From Artemisia argyi (taxonomy: Eukaryota > Streptophyta > Magnoliopsida > Asterales > Asteraceae): a DNA stretch of 64,000 nt. The notes beneath the pieces were generated by a model. It was given only the letters and a program-made list of their open reading frames with translations, was not told the origin of the DNA and made no database searches. The stretch lies in assembly GCA_030686995.1 (NCBI GenBank), contig CM060703.1, positions 112,560,361 to 112,624,360 of the forward strand, in the 5' to 3' direction. Below, piece after piece: positions 46,164 through 59,176 of this stretch. Position numbers and translations under genes: made by a program. How positions within the stretch are numbered: position 1 is the first letter of the stretch; each line of letters starts with the position of its first letter.

Positions 46164-49100
46164 AAGGAACTTCGTCCCGAAGTTCAGTTTATGTTGGTCT
46201 CTGAAAACGTATTGGTGAAAAGGTGATGATATTCGAGAATTCCAGCGAACTCTAACGATAGGAATTCGACTCTGATTCAACTGTTTGACCACACGGTCCA
46301 TGGTTTCTGTTGGTTCTCTTGCAAGGTCTGGGATTGTCATTTGGGATGGATCCCTTCCAATGGAATCATGAGTGACTCATCTGGAAGTCATTTCTGGGGA
46401 TCTGAAAATGTGAAATATGTTCGTGTAATCCTGTTGTTCTCTGACAATGTTCAAGTCTGACGGCCACTAGGCCTACCCTGTCTGAAATATAAATGGTCCA
46501 GTGTATATTGGTGTAACTTTCCAAGTTTTCTGAACGATAACATGCCTTTCCTAGGCAGAACTTTCTGCATAACTCTGCAGAACTTGAAGTTTTAATGGTT
46601 TACAACTTACTGAACTTGTAACTAATTCTTGACTTGTAGAAAATTTCTGGTTATCTCATGAATGCCTACTGAACTAGTGAGTTGAGCTTTTTCTGAGTTT
46701 GGCCCATCAATCGATGGTCTGCGCTTCTTAATGTTTTAAATGTGGTACTGGTAATATATACTGCTGAATTATGCCAAAACTCAAGTTTGTATGGTAGTTG
46801 GTCGATTCTAAAATGAATCTTAAATAGTCCAATATGCTAAAGGTTCAACCTTTCTTGTTATCCAGTTTGTATCATACCAATCCAAGGCAATGCTTTTAAC
46901 TTAGTTTGTTCTCCCACTTGAATCTGGTTGGTTTGTTATTCAGGATACCCAATCCAAATGATGTGTGTTATGTACCAACCTAACTTCTGCCAGTTTCCCG
47001 TTGTTGTTGTGATAACTATTGTTGTAGATGAATTTGATTTATGTTGAGTGATTAGTCCAACCATTTCTAGGGTTAATCACTCACGCTCTGAGTATACTTT
47101 CATATGTTTGAATTGTTCTCTCGCTTTGACCATTGGTCTGAGGGTGATAGGTGATGTTCACATCTAAATGGGTTTCCGAAGAAAATCCTGAAATGATTAC
47201 CTGAAGTCCAAGTTGAATCGGTTTCCTTAACAGGAAAAACTGAAATGGGTACAATAAACCTTTGTGACTAATTCCATAACGTTCGGTCCTTCGAACTTGG
47301 CGTTAACTGAAGGGATAGCATATAGGTAAGAATTTGATTCCTTGTGTTTTGTTCCAACGGATGATAAGACATATGTTCTTCTTTGTCTATTGGGTTTGGT
47401 CTCCACTACTGAAGTTCGTGATTAATTTGTGATGTCCTTCCTAATTCCTTCATCACATATTCCAAATATTCTTTATTGTCAAGTCACAAATCCTAAATGC
47501 ATAAGCGATGTTGTAGGGAAATTGGTTCTGGAAATTTGTCTCGCGATTGTGAGTTTTAGTTGAAATCCTTTTCTGAATAAACGAATTTAGAAATTTGAGC
47601 AAATGATTTACTGAGTAATATTTTTCCTGATGATTCAAAATCCAGTAGTTATGAAATAGGAACTGTTTTCAAACATGTTGTGATTAAGACTGCTTACCAA
47701 AGTTTGATGTCTATGTATATTTCTCATTGTACAATAGTGTTGCTAAAGATTGACCAAAAAGGATCGTACTTGTTCAAAATAGGAATTTCAGAAATCATTT
47801 TTCCACAAGGTATGTGATTTATGTAAACGCATCAACTTTATTTAAAAGTGAAAACACTAACATGGATAAAATGGTAGAATAGGAAATGTTCGCTTAAATG
47901 CATAGATGTCTAACACTTAGTTCCTGAGGTTGGATAATGTCTATTGATGGTTATCTGGCATAACTACAAGCATAGGTATTTAGACTAACTTAAGTCATGA
48001 AATAGTTTATTGTTGTAATTGGCAAGACGAAGGTATCACTTGATGTTGTGTCGATGAATGTCTATTCTGTTTTCCCATGTAGATGAGGAGATATGTTCTG
48101 GCTTGATCCCTTGCTTGGTATGAAGGTGAGGTTATCTGAAATTTCTAGTGACATAAGGCCTTAGAGGAAATTACATCGATATTCTTAATTCAAACAATTG
48201 TCCTTTGTGAAAACTTACTGCAGGAAAGTTTATGTATGGATGAGGCCATGTTTAAATGAAATGCTCTACAGTCTCAATTAGAAGCTTGATTTATTTCTAT
48301 TGTGTTATCCTACGGACATTTATATTGAGTTCAATCCTGTAGCTCAGTCTAGCTAGTACTTTTATATGATATAATTTGACAACTAAGTCAGAGATGGTGA
48401 TTCGGATAGTCTCACAGTATCTTAGGATTGTTGTTGAGTTATGAATTCTCTCACTATATACTTCTAGTTCTGTAATCCTTTCATTGCTTTTATTGTATAG
48501 AGGAATCCTGCATGTAATTGATATGGAAAGTCTCTTCTAGGGAAGTCAATGGGAAAATCCAACTTAATGTCTGAATGAGTGACTGGTGGGGTAAGTATCC
48601 AGGGATAGTTCGGCAAAAGGGATGTTTATGAAAGAGTTCCTTTGTTTACAAAACTTTTGGAGGAAGATTGTTATTAACAATCCTTTGAAAAGGTAATTAT
48701 TTCCTTCATGGCATAATCCTTCCTGAATTTTACATAGGTGATCAGGCTATGTATAATTGAGGACTAATGATGCGATGTTGGATTTTGTCAAAATATCATA
48801 ACTTTTATCAAAAGTTTTAGATGGTGTTCAACGCATTGTTATAAAAATGGTGTCCTGATGTTTTCTTTCAAGTAACATGAAAATTGCTTCGCGTAATAAT
48901 AGTAAATACTTGGTGTAATGACAGAAAATCAATTTATAGGATGGTAATAAAATAGCTTACTTCAGAAATTTTTCTGTAAAACAGTTTCCCCATATGATAG
49001 TAAAATAGCTTGAATGGTGTATTGGATACGTGGGTGAATCTTGTCGAATGGTAATGGTCTACTAATTCGTCAAATACGAAATCAACCTAATCCCTGATAA

Positions 49101-49423
49101 GACAATGATAAAATGTTGCGAAACGATTGAAGTCTGAGCAATCGGGATAGAAAATGGAGTAAACGATGGTTATGATTATCACCTAGGTAACAAAGGATAG
49201 ATACTACATTGGATAGGAAAGTGCTTAATGCCCCTAGGTCATGTCATCGTACCAACAGTAAGTACAAAAGGAAAGATACAACCCTAAAGGGCTCGAACTA
49301 CGGTTTTTATATTGAAACAAAGCTCCTCCTGCTGAAGCATTGTTGTTATCCTTGATGTTTCTAATATCCTGACGGTTCTCTTTCAACAACTCACGCTATT
49401 CCTTGAGTGATTCAGTCTTGATT
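46164..49423 (-). pseudogene. Decayed pol region of element A
   Basis: No ORF of useful length, yet pieces still match B pol. Near 46210-46340 there is MDRVVKQLNQSRIPIVRVRWNSR, the integrase C-terminal chromodomain-like end (compare 54510-54640 in B). Further right, 46480-46620 and 47090-47170 align by eye with integrase DNA of B (e.g. the CATTGGTCTGAGGGTGATAG word against CCATCGGTCTGAGGATGGTA). Decay is by substitution and many small indels. The whole internal region is ~1.8 kb shorter than in B, so deletions also occurred. Confidence 0.65.
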
Positions 49424-49741
49424 TCAAGTTCCTGATTTTTCCTTGTTCCTTAGTTCCGGGCAGTCATTCTTGAAATGCCCAAAGTTTCCACATTTGAAGC
49501 AATTCCCTGGGATTTTCTGATTTGTGAATTTCCTATAGTCTTCAGTCCAATGACCCCGCTTCTTGCACACTCCACACGTTTTACTGCAATGACCTCGGTG
49601 ATGTTGATTACACAGGTTGTAGTAAGGTAACTTTCCAATATACCTTCCCTTTGTGTGCGGTTCTGCAGCAAAGGCTCTATTCATTTCTTGTCCTTTGGGC
49701 GATTGTTGAGCAGCATTGCAACCTAGATTGTTGTTCCACAC
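49424..49741 (-). pseudogene. gag zinc-knuckle fragment of element A
   Basis: The frame has CNQHHRGHC, then CGVCKKRGHWTEDY (last Cys replaced by Tyr), then CFKCGNFGHFKNDC, which is a perfect CX2CX4HX4C knuckle. The order matches the three knuckles of B. No upstream gag core is readable, so it is a remnant. Confidence 0.75.
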
Positions 49742-50602
49742 CTTCTGTGGCTAGGATAATAGTAAAAGCTAGTGAGGATATAAATCTGGTCTAGGGACTT
49801 CCTGGTGTCCCTCTGTGTGAAATCAGGTTTGTGGCATCATAAGGTCGAGATAGTCCTGAAGTGGTGTCTGAAGTTGTGCATCTATCAAATCTTAGATAAT
49901 GTAGGTTCTGAACCATTCCTGAAGAATCTGCGGATGTTTCTGTTGAGTCCGTGTTATTGGTATTATCTACTAGATGTCATCTAGTTCATGGCAAGTGGGA
50001 ATGGAAAAGGAAATGACAATGATGGTACCAGTGAATGAAATACTACCCTCTTTCGTCCTACCTCGCGACATCCAAAAGGTAAAACTAAAGTACACACTGT
50101 GGGAAGGCCAATAGTGTAATAAGTAACTGATGGTGGTGATAGTACCTGAGTAGTAAGTGCCCTACTAGTGATGGAAAGAAAACACACTATCTTCCTTGCA
50201 ATAAGCATCCTAATAAGTCCATTAAGATTAATTCTGAATACACTACCAAAAGGCATTCTATGTACGGGCTAAATGATAGGAAAACCCTGTTCCTATGGCA
50301 AATCAATAGTACTAATGTGGTGTAAATGCAACTGGTGGTATAATGGTAGTGGAAGATGACAAGGCATCTTCAATGTCGGAATCCGATAAAAAGATGTCAG
50401 GGTGAGTATCTGAAGACATGTCACTTGTGAACCAGGTCAATAAAATGATATACATATACGGATATGAGTATAAATAACTCGCACAGGGTATGTATGAAAC
50501 AACATGTATCATGATTATGCACTTATGATGAAATGATGAGATGCTATGCTGATGTGGTTATAGTCTAGGGTCCAAGATACATCCTAGTTCGCTATAACCT
50601 TA
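49742..50602 (-). other. Leader of element A with accessory-ORF remnant
   Basis: Mostly non-coding. 50419-50312 encodes MSSDTHPDIFLSDSDIEDALSSS and then stops. This resembles the start of the B leader ORF (MSSNPNTVILYTISDSDDEG) and lies in the same place relative to PBS and LTR. Confidence 0.6.
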
Positions 50603-50614
50603 GCTCTGATGCCA
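50603..50614 (-). other. Primer binding site of element A
   Basis: On the minus strand TGGCATCAGAGC, one mismatch from the initiator tRNA-Met site TGGTATCAGAGC; three bases from the LTR. Confidence 0.75.
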
Positions 50615-50617
50615 ATC

Positions 50618-53600
50618 TGTCACACCCCCAATTTACCTGACTTGCAGCGGAATGGAATACCTGGGGGTGTCTGTCATAGCACCACAGTTACAGTTACATT
50701 GAACGACCTAAAGTGTCGTTTGAAAAATACTGCATTTGATCATTGAAATAATCCAGAGTTTACAAAATGAGGTCCCCAAAATGTGTTGCATGTTTATGAA
50801 AAACAAATCATACTAGATCAAACGTTTACATAAGTGCATGAAATAATGATGAGACGCGTCGACTCCGCGACTCCATGAAGGTCCAAATACATGCCACATG
50901 AGCTACCTTAATAACCTGAAATACATTGCTAAAACGTCAACACGAATGTTGGTGAATTCCATAGGTTTGTAAAATGTAATGATGTACGGCCACCACAAGT
51001 AAAAGCGCAAGATAAAAATCTCATGAAAATTGTACAATAGCCTTAAGCTCATGACACCGAAGCTATGACTGATGAAACTAAGCCCCTCCTGAATGTTCTG
51101 CCGAAACACTCAAATGTAAAAGACATGACATGCATCCGCTTACTGTTGGTAATCACTACCACGGATGGAGGCGTCACCCTCGATAGATCTATCCACTCAC
51201 TCTCGCTTAACGGTAAATTAACGGTTCATGATGTTACAGGGGACTTATCACATGGCATGGTAACTTAAGCAATGTACATGTTTGAATACTTGGGCTCGTA
51301 CTAAAATGATTGATGCAATGTATTCCCCCCGTGGGATTTGAAAACAATCAAAAATGTTGAATTGAAAATGGGGCTATGAAAACTCACCTTAACTGATGAA
51401 ACTGTGATGAAATGAAATGAACACCAATGAACAATTAGCTGCCGCAACCCAATATGATGGTACCATGAACATGTAATGAACTGAAAGACAAGGCGCGCAC
51501 ACTAGCCGCAACCTAATATGAATGATGAACGATCTACTTTAGATCATGAAATGATGTTATGAATGTCCATGCACATGTTTCCTATACCACTCTACTCTTT
51601 GAAAAACACTTGTTGTTATCAAAAGTATATAATCCAAGAATTTGGAAAAATATTGCTATTAGAAAATAAAATAAGCTAGTTGTAATATATATATACTTAT
51701 ATATATATCGTATGTTTCCATGTTAGTGTTGAAATCCTCGGGTTGTAATCCTTGAAATATCGCCTTGAAATGATGAAAATATACTTGTAATAACTAATAC
51801 TTCATTAGTTATAAAATTTGGTAATTAATATAATTTCTAGCTTATAAAAGTACTTCGTAGTTCTTGTGCCAATTTTTATTAAATGCTGTCAAATAAAAAT
51901 GGGTTTAGCCGATATTCAAACGTGAATATCTTTGTCGTTACTTGTCCGTTTTACTTGTTCTTTATGTCCACGGTTACGTATTAGTATGTAGTAATATATT
52001 TTAGAAAGCTCGGCTCCTCCGGGTTACATCTAAAGTCTCTTTTTGTCCAATGAAAAACGTCCAACAGCAAACATTTTTCAGAAAAATACTTTTCGTCAAC
52101 AATCTTGCAAAAATCATAACTTCTTCGTTATAAACTCTTTTTAATTCGTTCTTTCGCCTACGGATTCGTTTTTGAAAGTATTTTCTAAAAATTTTGCCAA
52201 AGTTCCCTTGGTGTTTACTGATTTTCCAGGTTTTCACAAAATGGAACAGCATGTCTAAAACATGTTCCAAACCAAGTTTTCAAGGTTTATAACTAATTTC
52301 TAACATCACCAAACCTCTTGTAATCACCACAAAGCTAATCTAATCCTACCATACACCTTCTTAGGGTGCCATGGGCTCCTAACCAAGTTATTATAGCAAG
52401 GGGATTCATAAATAAAAAGTTAGGGTTTGTATGTTCCATTTTTGACAAAATAAATGGTGGTATAGCTAGTTGTACATGGTTTTTAGCATGAAACTCATGA
52501 AATACATGTAAATATAAGATGATTCATGTAAAAATAAAGTTGATAACTTACTTGATAAAATGAGATGATTAGATGACTAGAAACCTTGGATTAGTTGTGT
52601 ATTTCTTGATTGATTCTTGATTAGGCAAGTATAAGGAACAACTTTGGTGCTTTAACTTTTGGAAAAAGATCACTTGATCATGGATTATGGTGAAGTCGTG
52701 GGTTTGCAAGAGAGGAAGGAGATGAGATGAAGTTTTTGATCTAAAAGTGTGAGAAATGATTTTGGTTTTTGGTTAAAGTAAGTAATTTAGAGGTTTATTA
52801 GTTTAATACTAGGAAATTAATGCTTGAGGTTAAGGGGTGTTCATGTGGCCGGTTATGGTGAGCCAGGGGGGGGGGGGGTAGGGGTACTTGGTATTTATTT
52901 AGGAAATTAGTGTAACGTTAAGTGTTATTACGTGTTATTCGTTAAAATCGGGTACCGGGTTTAATAGAAATAAATGTTCACGAAGTTTACCGGGATGAAA
53001 TAAAGTCATAATAATGATAAAAACATATTAAAAATATGTTGGGTACATTTACTGAGTGATCGGGTGATTATTGTTTAGTTTTCACGAAAACCGTCGTTAT
53101 ATTCATAAGCGTACGTTATAAATAAAATAAATTTCCAAAATACTGGGTAACTGAATGTTATAACTTTTATGATGTTAAAATGGATATAAAAATATGTCGG
53201 GACCATTGTGGGAATATTTAGATATATTCGTCGTGTATAAACCGGGTGTTAACGTTTACTATAATTACTTATACGTAAAAACGTTAAATGTATCAAATTT
53301 ATAAATTTGAAAATCCTAAGAGTGGTATAACATGTAAATGACCTACTGATGATATGCAGACTATCCCCAGTCCGTATGAAATGTTATTACTGATAATGCA
53401 TGAATTCGCACCTGAACCAATACGGTTACGCGAATTTGAATACCCGTAAACTAAATTTACGATGAAACGTGTAATGCACGTGAATGATGAAATCTTTTCC
53501 CGAAATGAATAGTGTTCCGTGAATAGTAAAATTTTTGAATGCTTCTCTGAATGTCAAACTGACACCAAAAATGATGAATAGTAAACTGATGAATAGTGTT

Positions 53601-53668
53601 TTGATGAATAGTGTTTTTCCAAAGTTCGGGAAATGACCTGAAATGATCTGAAATGGTGAGTTGTGACA
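50618..53668 (-). repeat. 5' LTR of element A (3,051 bp)
   Basis: Partner of 43081-46149, with the same tips and internal landmarks and a shorter G tract (~52866-52879). Confidence 0.9.
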
Positions 53669-54445
53669 GTTGTCTTGGGTTTTATTTAAAAAGTTAGTGG
53701 TAGTATGTTGTAGTGTTAGTTTTAGGTTTTATCGGGTACCGGGTTTGTTAGAAATAAATTTTATTGAAGTTATTCGGGACATAATAAAGTCGTAAAAATT
53801 GTAAAAATATGTCGGGTACAAGTACGGAGAGTTCGGGTGATTATTGTTTAATTTTTATGAAAACCGTCGTTATTAAGTTAGACGTACGATACGAAATAAA
53901 TAAATTTCCAAAATACCGGGTAAATTAATATTATAATTTTTATATTATTAAAATAAATATAAAAATATATTGGGATCATAGTCAGGAGTGTCGGACATGT
54001 TAGTCACATTTATAGTTCGCGTATTAGTGTTTATTTAGAATAAACATACGTAAATCGTTAATTTTACCAAAAGTATTAATTTAGTTATCCTACGAGTGGA
54101 ATAGTATGCAAGTGCCCTAATGATGATATGCAGACTATTTCTAGTCCGTATGAAGTGTCCTTGATAAAAATGCATGAATTCGCTCCTGAACCAATACGGT
54201 TACGCGAATTTGAATACTCATAAACTAAATTTACGATGACATGAGTAATGCACGTGAATAGTGGTTTTCTCTCGGAAATGAATAGTGTCAAGTGAATAGT
54301 AAAATTTCTGAATGTTTCTCGGAATGTCAAATTGACCTCAAAAATGGTGAATAGTAAAACGATGAATAGTGATCGATGAATAGTAATTTGTGAATAGTAG
54401 AATGTCGAAGTTTGGAAAAATGACCTGAAATTGTGGGGTGTGATA
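53669..54445 (-). repeat. Right part of B 3' LTR remnant
   Basis: Begins with the second GTTGT copy, then CTTGGGTTTTATTT, matching 62907-63683. About 9 substitutions in ~770 bp separate it from the other B LTR. It ends TGTGATA where CA is usual; both B LTRs share this TA ending. A GAATTCGC/GCGAATT hairpin lies at 54176-54210. Confidence 0.85.
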
Positions 54446-54479
54446 GTTGCCCATCCAAAAAGGAATTCAGTCCCTGAAT
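54446..54479 (-). other. Polypurine-tract region of element B
   Basis: On the minus strand CCTTTTTGGATGGGCAAC precedes the LTR; it aligns with the A tract but is less purine-rich, so it may be weak. Confidence 0.5.
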
Positions 54480-55934
54480 TCAGTTAGTGTTGGTCTCGGA
54501 AATTGGCTCGGTGAAAAGTTGTGGATACTTGCGTCGCATTTGGTCTTCTCGTTCCCAAGTAAACTCGGGTCCTCTTCGAGAATTCCAGCGAACCTTCACG
54601 ATCGGAATTCGACTTTGTTTCAACTGTTTGATCTCGCGGTCCATAATTTCAACTGGTTCTTCCACAAAGTTAAGCTTGTCATCGAGTTGTATTTCTTCTA
54701 ATGGTATAATGGCAGACTCGTCCGAAAGACATTTCTTGAGGTTCGAAACATGAAACGTGTTGTGTACGTTGCTAAGTTCTGACGGAAGTTCAAGTTTGTA
54801 AGCTACTGAACCAATCCTTTCCAGTATCTTAAACGGACCAATGTATCTCGGGTTCAACTTCCCGCGTTTTCCAAATCGTATCATGCCCTTCCAAGGCGAG
54901 ACTTTCAACATGACTTTGTCTCCCACCTGAAATTCCAATGGTTTGCGTCGAACATCTGCGTAGCTTTTCTGTCGACTTCTAGCAGTTTCGAGTCTCTCTC
55001 GAATCTGAATTATCTTTTCTGTTGTTTCTTGTACCATCTCTGGGCCAGTACATTGTACTTCACCGACTTCGGCCCAACAAACTGGAGATCGACACTTACG
55101 ACCATAAAGTGCCTCGAATGGTGCTGCTTTAATGCTCAAATGGTAACTGTTGTTGTAGGAAAACTCGATCAACGGCAAATGGTTAGCCCAACCATTTCCA
55201 AAGTCAATCACACATGCTCTAAGCATGTCCTCAAGTGTCTGAATAGTTCTCTCGCTCTGACCATCGGTCTGAGGATGGTAAGCAGTGCTCATGTCTAGCT
55301 TGGATCCAAAAGAATCTTGTAATGACCGCCAAAAGTTTGAAGTAAAACGACTATCTCTGTCGGAAATGATGGAAACTGGTGCACCGTGTCTTGAGACTAT
55401 TTCCTTGATATAAAGTCTAGCAAGTTGTTCCATAGAATAAGTCTCTCTAATGGGTATGAAATGAGCTGATTTGGTAAGACGATCAACAATTACCCAAATA
55501 GCATCGTAACCTCCTGACGTCTTAGGAAGTTTAGTGACAAAGTCCATAGTAATACGTTCCCACTTCCATTGTGGAATTTCTGGTTGTTGAAGTAACCCTG
55601 ACGGTTTCTGGTACTCGGCTTTCACTTTAGCACAAGTAAGACATTTGCTGACATACGTAGCTATTTCTGCTTTCATGTTCGGCCACCAATAAAGCTTTTT
55701 GAGATCCTGATACATCTTATCAGAACCTGGATGAATAGAGTACTTCGACTTGTGTGATTCGTGCATAATCAATTCTCGCACTCCATCGTAGAGTGGTATC
55801 CAACTTCGGTCCTTGAAGCATAACACTCCATCCGATCTCTTTACAAAGCCATTTTCGCTTTCTGGCATACCATAAATTTTCTCGTGTGGTCGATTTTCTT
55901 CCTTGAGAGCCTCAATCTGAGCTTCTAGAATTTT
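54480..55934 (-). pseudogene. Integrase with C-terminal chromodomain-like tail (element B)
   Basis: Zinc domain: [14 protein letters not shown] ... CLTCAKVK (HHCC). Catalytic residues: D in [16 protein letters not shown] in [15 protein letters not shown] in [15 protein letters not shown]. Then [16 protein letters not shown], the GPF/Y-type region ([15 protein letters not shown]) and the tail [21 protein letters not shown], as in chromovirus integrases that read chromatin marks. This part is intact (462 codons from the Met at 55868) but sits after a frameshift near 55935, so it is out of frame with RT. Confidence 0.9.
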
Positions 55935-56889
55935 TTGATGGTAGTGGCGAAATGATAGTCATTCCCAATGACCTAACTCTCAAAGGTTTGAGTCGTTCTT
56001 TTCGGCTAAGTGCATCTACTACAACATTTGCTTTTCCTGGGTGATATCGGATTTCACAATCGTAATCACTCAACAATTCTAGCCAACGATGTTGTCTCAT
56101 GTTGAGTTCCTTCTGATCAAGTATATGCTGTAAGCTCTTGTGGTCGGTAAAAATTACGCACTTGGTACCATAAAGGTAGTGTCTCCAAATCTTGAGTGCA
56201 AAAACTACCGCACCCAACTCCAAGTCGTGCGTAGTGTAATTCTTCTCGTGTATCTTAAGCTGTCTAGATGCATAAGCTATCACCTTCTCGTTTTGCATTA
56301 GCACAGCTCTAAGTCCTTGATGCGAAGCATCGCAATATACCACAAAGTTCTCAATACCTTCAGGTAGTGACAAAATCGGTGCGCTACAAAGCTTTTGTTT
56401 CAATAATTGAAATGCGGACTCTTGTTTTTCTCCCCACTCGTACTTTTCATTCTTTTGTGTCAGCTTCGTCAACGACTTCGCTATCTTAGAAAACCCTTCA
56501 ATAAACCTTCTGTAATATCCGGCAAGTCCTAGGAATTGACGAATTTCCGTAGGAGACTTGGGCGTAGCCCAATCCTTAACTGCCTCGATCTTTGCCGGGT
56601 CGACTTGTAATCCTTGGCTATCAATGACATGGCCAAGAAATTGAACTCTTCGTATCCAAAAATCACACTTAGAAAATTTGGCATACAATTGCTCCTTCCT
56701 GAGTAGTTCCAGGATTGTTCTGATGTGTTCTTCGTGATCTTCCTTACTCTTGGAATAAATCAAGATATCGTCAATGAATACGATCACAAACTTATCAAGA
56801 TACGGTTTGCACACCCTATTCATGAGATCCATAAATACCGCAGGTGCGTTGGTTAATCTGAAAGGCATCACTTGAAACTCATAATGACC
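55912..56889 (-). pseudogene. RT C-terminal half and RNase H (element B)
   Basis: [17 protein letters not shown], the catalytic [12 protein letters not shown] box, [31 protein letters not shown]. RNase [55 protein letters not shown]. The frame is cut upstream by a TAA at 56890-56892 and leaves frame near 55935. Confidence 0.9.
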
Positions 56890-58054
56890 TTAGCGTGTTC
56901 TAAATGCCGTCTTCGGGATATCCTCTTCCCGAACTTTAAGTTGATGGTAACCGGATCTTAAATCAATCTTGGAATAAAAACTAGAACCTTGTAACTGGTC
57001 GAACAAGTCGTCGATTCTGGGGAGTGGATAACGGTTCTTCACCGTTAACTTGTTCAGCTCACGATAGTCGATGCACATTCTGAAAGTTCCATCCTTCTTC
57101 TTCACAAACAAAACCGGCGCTCCCCAAGGCGAGGAACTCGGTCTAATGAATCCTTTGTCCAAAAGTTCTTGTAGTTGATTCGACAATTCTTGCATCTCCG
57201 AAGGTGCAAGTCTATACGGTGCTCGCGAAATTGGTGCAGCTCCTGGCACTAATTCGATTTGAAACTCGACTTGGCGTGTAGGCGGAAGTCCTGGCAATTC
57301 TTCTGGAAAAACTTCTTGAAATTCCTTAACAATTGGCACATCTTCAAGTCGTTTCTCATCCGACTTCTTCTCCGTGATGTGAGCCAAGAATGCATAACAA
57401 CCCTTCTTTATGTACTTCTCGGTTTTAATGCATGATATGATACTGAGTCTAGTTCCACTTCGCTCTCCACGAACAACCAAAGTTTCACCGTTATAAGGAA
57501 GGTGAACAACTTTCTCATCACAAATAATCCTCGCTCGATGCTGAGATAACCAATCCATACCGATAACAACGTCGAAACATCCAAGTTCTACGGGCATAAG
57601 GTCTATATTGAATGGGTGGTTTAGGAAATTTATAGTGCAACCACGAACAATGGTGTTGGTGTTAACTAAAGACCCATCGGCTAATTCAACGATATAGGAA
57701 ATGTCTAATGGGGTTGGTTCTATGTTAAGTAAAGGTGTAAATGAAATAGAAACAAAACTTCTATCCGCTCCTGAATAAAATAAAATGGATGCACAACGAT
57801 TATTAACGAGGAACGTACCCGCAACCACATTCGGGTCTTCTTTGACATCTTCTCCTCCCATAACATAAGCTCTTCCTCGAGCCATTCCATTTTGGTTTCC
57901 AGTTCCTTGATTCTTCTTCTTTGGGCACTCATTCCTAAAGTGTCCAAGTTCTCCACAGCCAAAACATGTTACCGGTGGTTTCTGATTGCCACCAAAGTTT
58001 GGACTCTTGCAATCTTTGGTGTAGTGACCAGCCTTCTTGCAGTTGCCACATAGA
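56890..58054 (-). pseudogene. Zinc knuckles, protease and RT N-terminal half (element B)
   Basis: Two zinc knuckles ([28 protein letters not shown]), then protease with [17 protein letters not shown]. The catalytic Asp of the DSGA motif is Tyr here (codon 57775-57777), so protease should be inactive. Next [16 protein letters not shown], the linker [20 protein letters not shown], then [22 protein letters not shown] and [13 protein letters not shown]. It ends at TAA 56890-56892, where relatives have Tyr. Lineage Tekay/Del by integrase type, LTR length and PBS. Confidence 0.9.
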
Positions 58055-59080
58055 TCTGGGGCAACGTCCTGGGTTATGATGCTTCTGACACCTTTCACAC
58101 TTGGGTAGATTACCCTCATATCCTTTCCTTTCAGTCGGTCCTGCAGCATAGGCCCTTGCCACTTCTTGCCTCTTAGGTGGCGGCGGAACAACATTTCCAC
58201 CTTGGTTGTAATCAAACCTTCTCTTGTTGTTGTTGTTGTTGTTATTGTTTGGATTGTTGTTTCGGTTATTGGGATAGTTGCGGTTTCGATTGTTGTTATA
58301 GTTGTTGTTGTTTCGAGTGTTGTTGTAGTTGGTGTTGTTTGAACGGTTATTGTTGTTGACAGCAGCTTTTCCTTTTACCACTTGGACCATGAGTTTCTGA
58401 GTTATTCGGATAGTCTCTTCCATTGATTGAGGATCAAAAGAGATCACATCTCCTCGAACACTTTCAGGCAATCCACCAACAAAGTTTTCCATCTTTTTCT
58501 CATCGTCGGGAACCATAGTTGGACATAGTGCAGCCAACTCTTGAAACCTCCTGAAGTAGGTCTCGATGTCATCACCTTTAGTCACAAGCTCATAAAATTC
58601 TGTTTCCAACTTTTGCACCTCGGTACGAGGGCAAAACTTCTTAGACATTAGTTTCTTGAATTCCTCCCAAGTGAGCTTGTAAGCATTCTCCATACCAATC
58701 GGCTGAGCATACGAATTCCACCAAGACATAGCTTCATCAAGAAGCATACCTGTATCAAATTTTACCTTGCTGACGTCCGGGCATCCGCACATGAGGAATA
58801 CATTCTCAGTCTTTTCAAACCAGCGGATCAAAGCAACCGCTCCTTCAGTGCCCTTAAACTTGATAGGATCACTAATCTTGAAATCTTTCCATGTACATTC
58901 CCGCTTAGTAGTGGGTGGTTCAACTGTCCCTGTATTAGAAGCAGTCTCAGCAGCCCTAGCAGCAACCTCAGCTCTCTCAATCTCCAGAGCTTCTGCAATA
59001 CTATCCCTGACCAACTTGCGGATAGCGGCTTGAGTCATAGCGGGTGTTTCTGGTGCAGCCTTACTTTTCCTTGGTGCCAT
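58055..59080 (-). pseudogene. gag of Tekay-like element B
   Basis: The start MAPRKSKAAPETPAMTQ at 59080 is the only Met with gag-like sequence after it; the frame is open further up only because of a tandem repeat. Gag core: FKISDPIKFKGTEGAVALIRW, AMSWWNSYAQP, LTWEEFKKLMSKKFCPRTEVQ, YFRRFQELAALCPTMVPDD. An Asn-rich tract (58205-58345) and zinc knuckle [13 protein letters not shown] follow. A one-base frame change near 58055 separates it from the next knuckles and pol; it could be damage or, less likely, programmed frameshifting. Confidence 0.88.
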
Positions 59081-59176
59081 ACTTCTGATAATCACAATGG
59101 AAATAACCATGAGAAAATCATAATAGAAATAGTCGTCGAACCAAATATATACACCCACAACATGTATATATATATA

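Larger units (their letters stand above)
43081..53668 (-). mobile_element. Complete non-autonomous Tekay-like Gypsy element A (10.6 kb)
   Basis: Two ~3.05-kb LTRs (43081-46149, 50618-53668) flank 4.47 kb of internal DNA. Tips are TGTCAC...GTGACA; the target duplication is GTTGT on both sides. The PBS, polypurine tract and both LTRs are intact, but no pol ORF survives. About 19 substitutions over 3 kb separate the LTRs by hand count (~0.6%), apart from differences in G-tract length and one ~14-bp repeat unit. It therefore inserted recently, although its coding region had already decayed, and must have used proteins from a relative. The internal DNA still aligns piecewise with element B. Confidence 0.85.

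Noticed and set aside
43366..51268. Repeated small ORFs inside the A LTRs (e.g. 43366-43572 and 50903-51109)
   Set aside because: Present twice only because LTRs are duplicated; no motif and not kept in the B LTR.
58177..58359. Cys-rich ORF on the plus strand
   Set aside because: Shadow of the Asn-rich codons of B gag read on the other strand.
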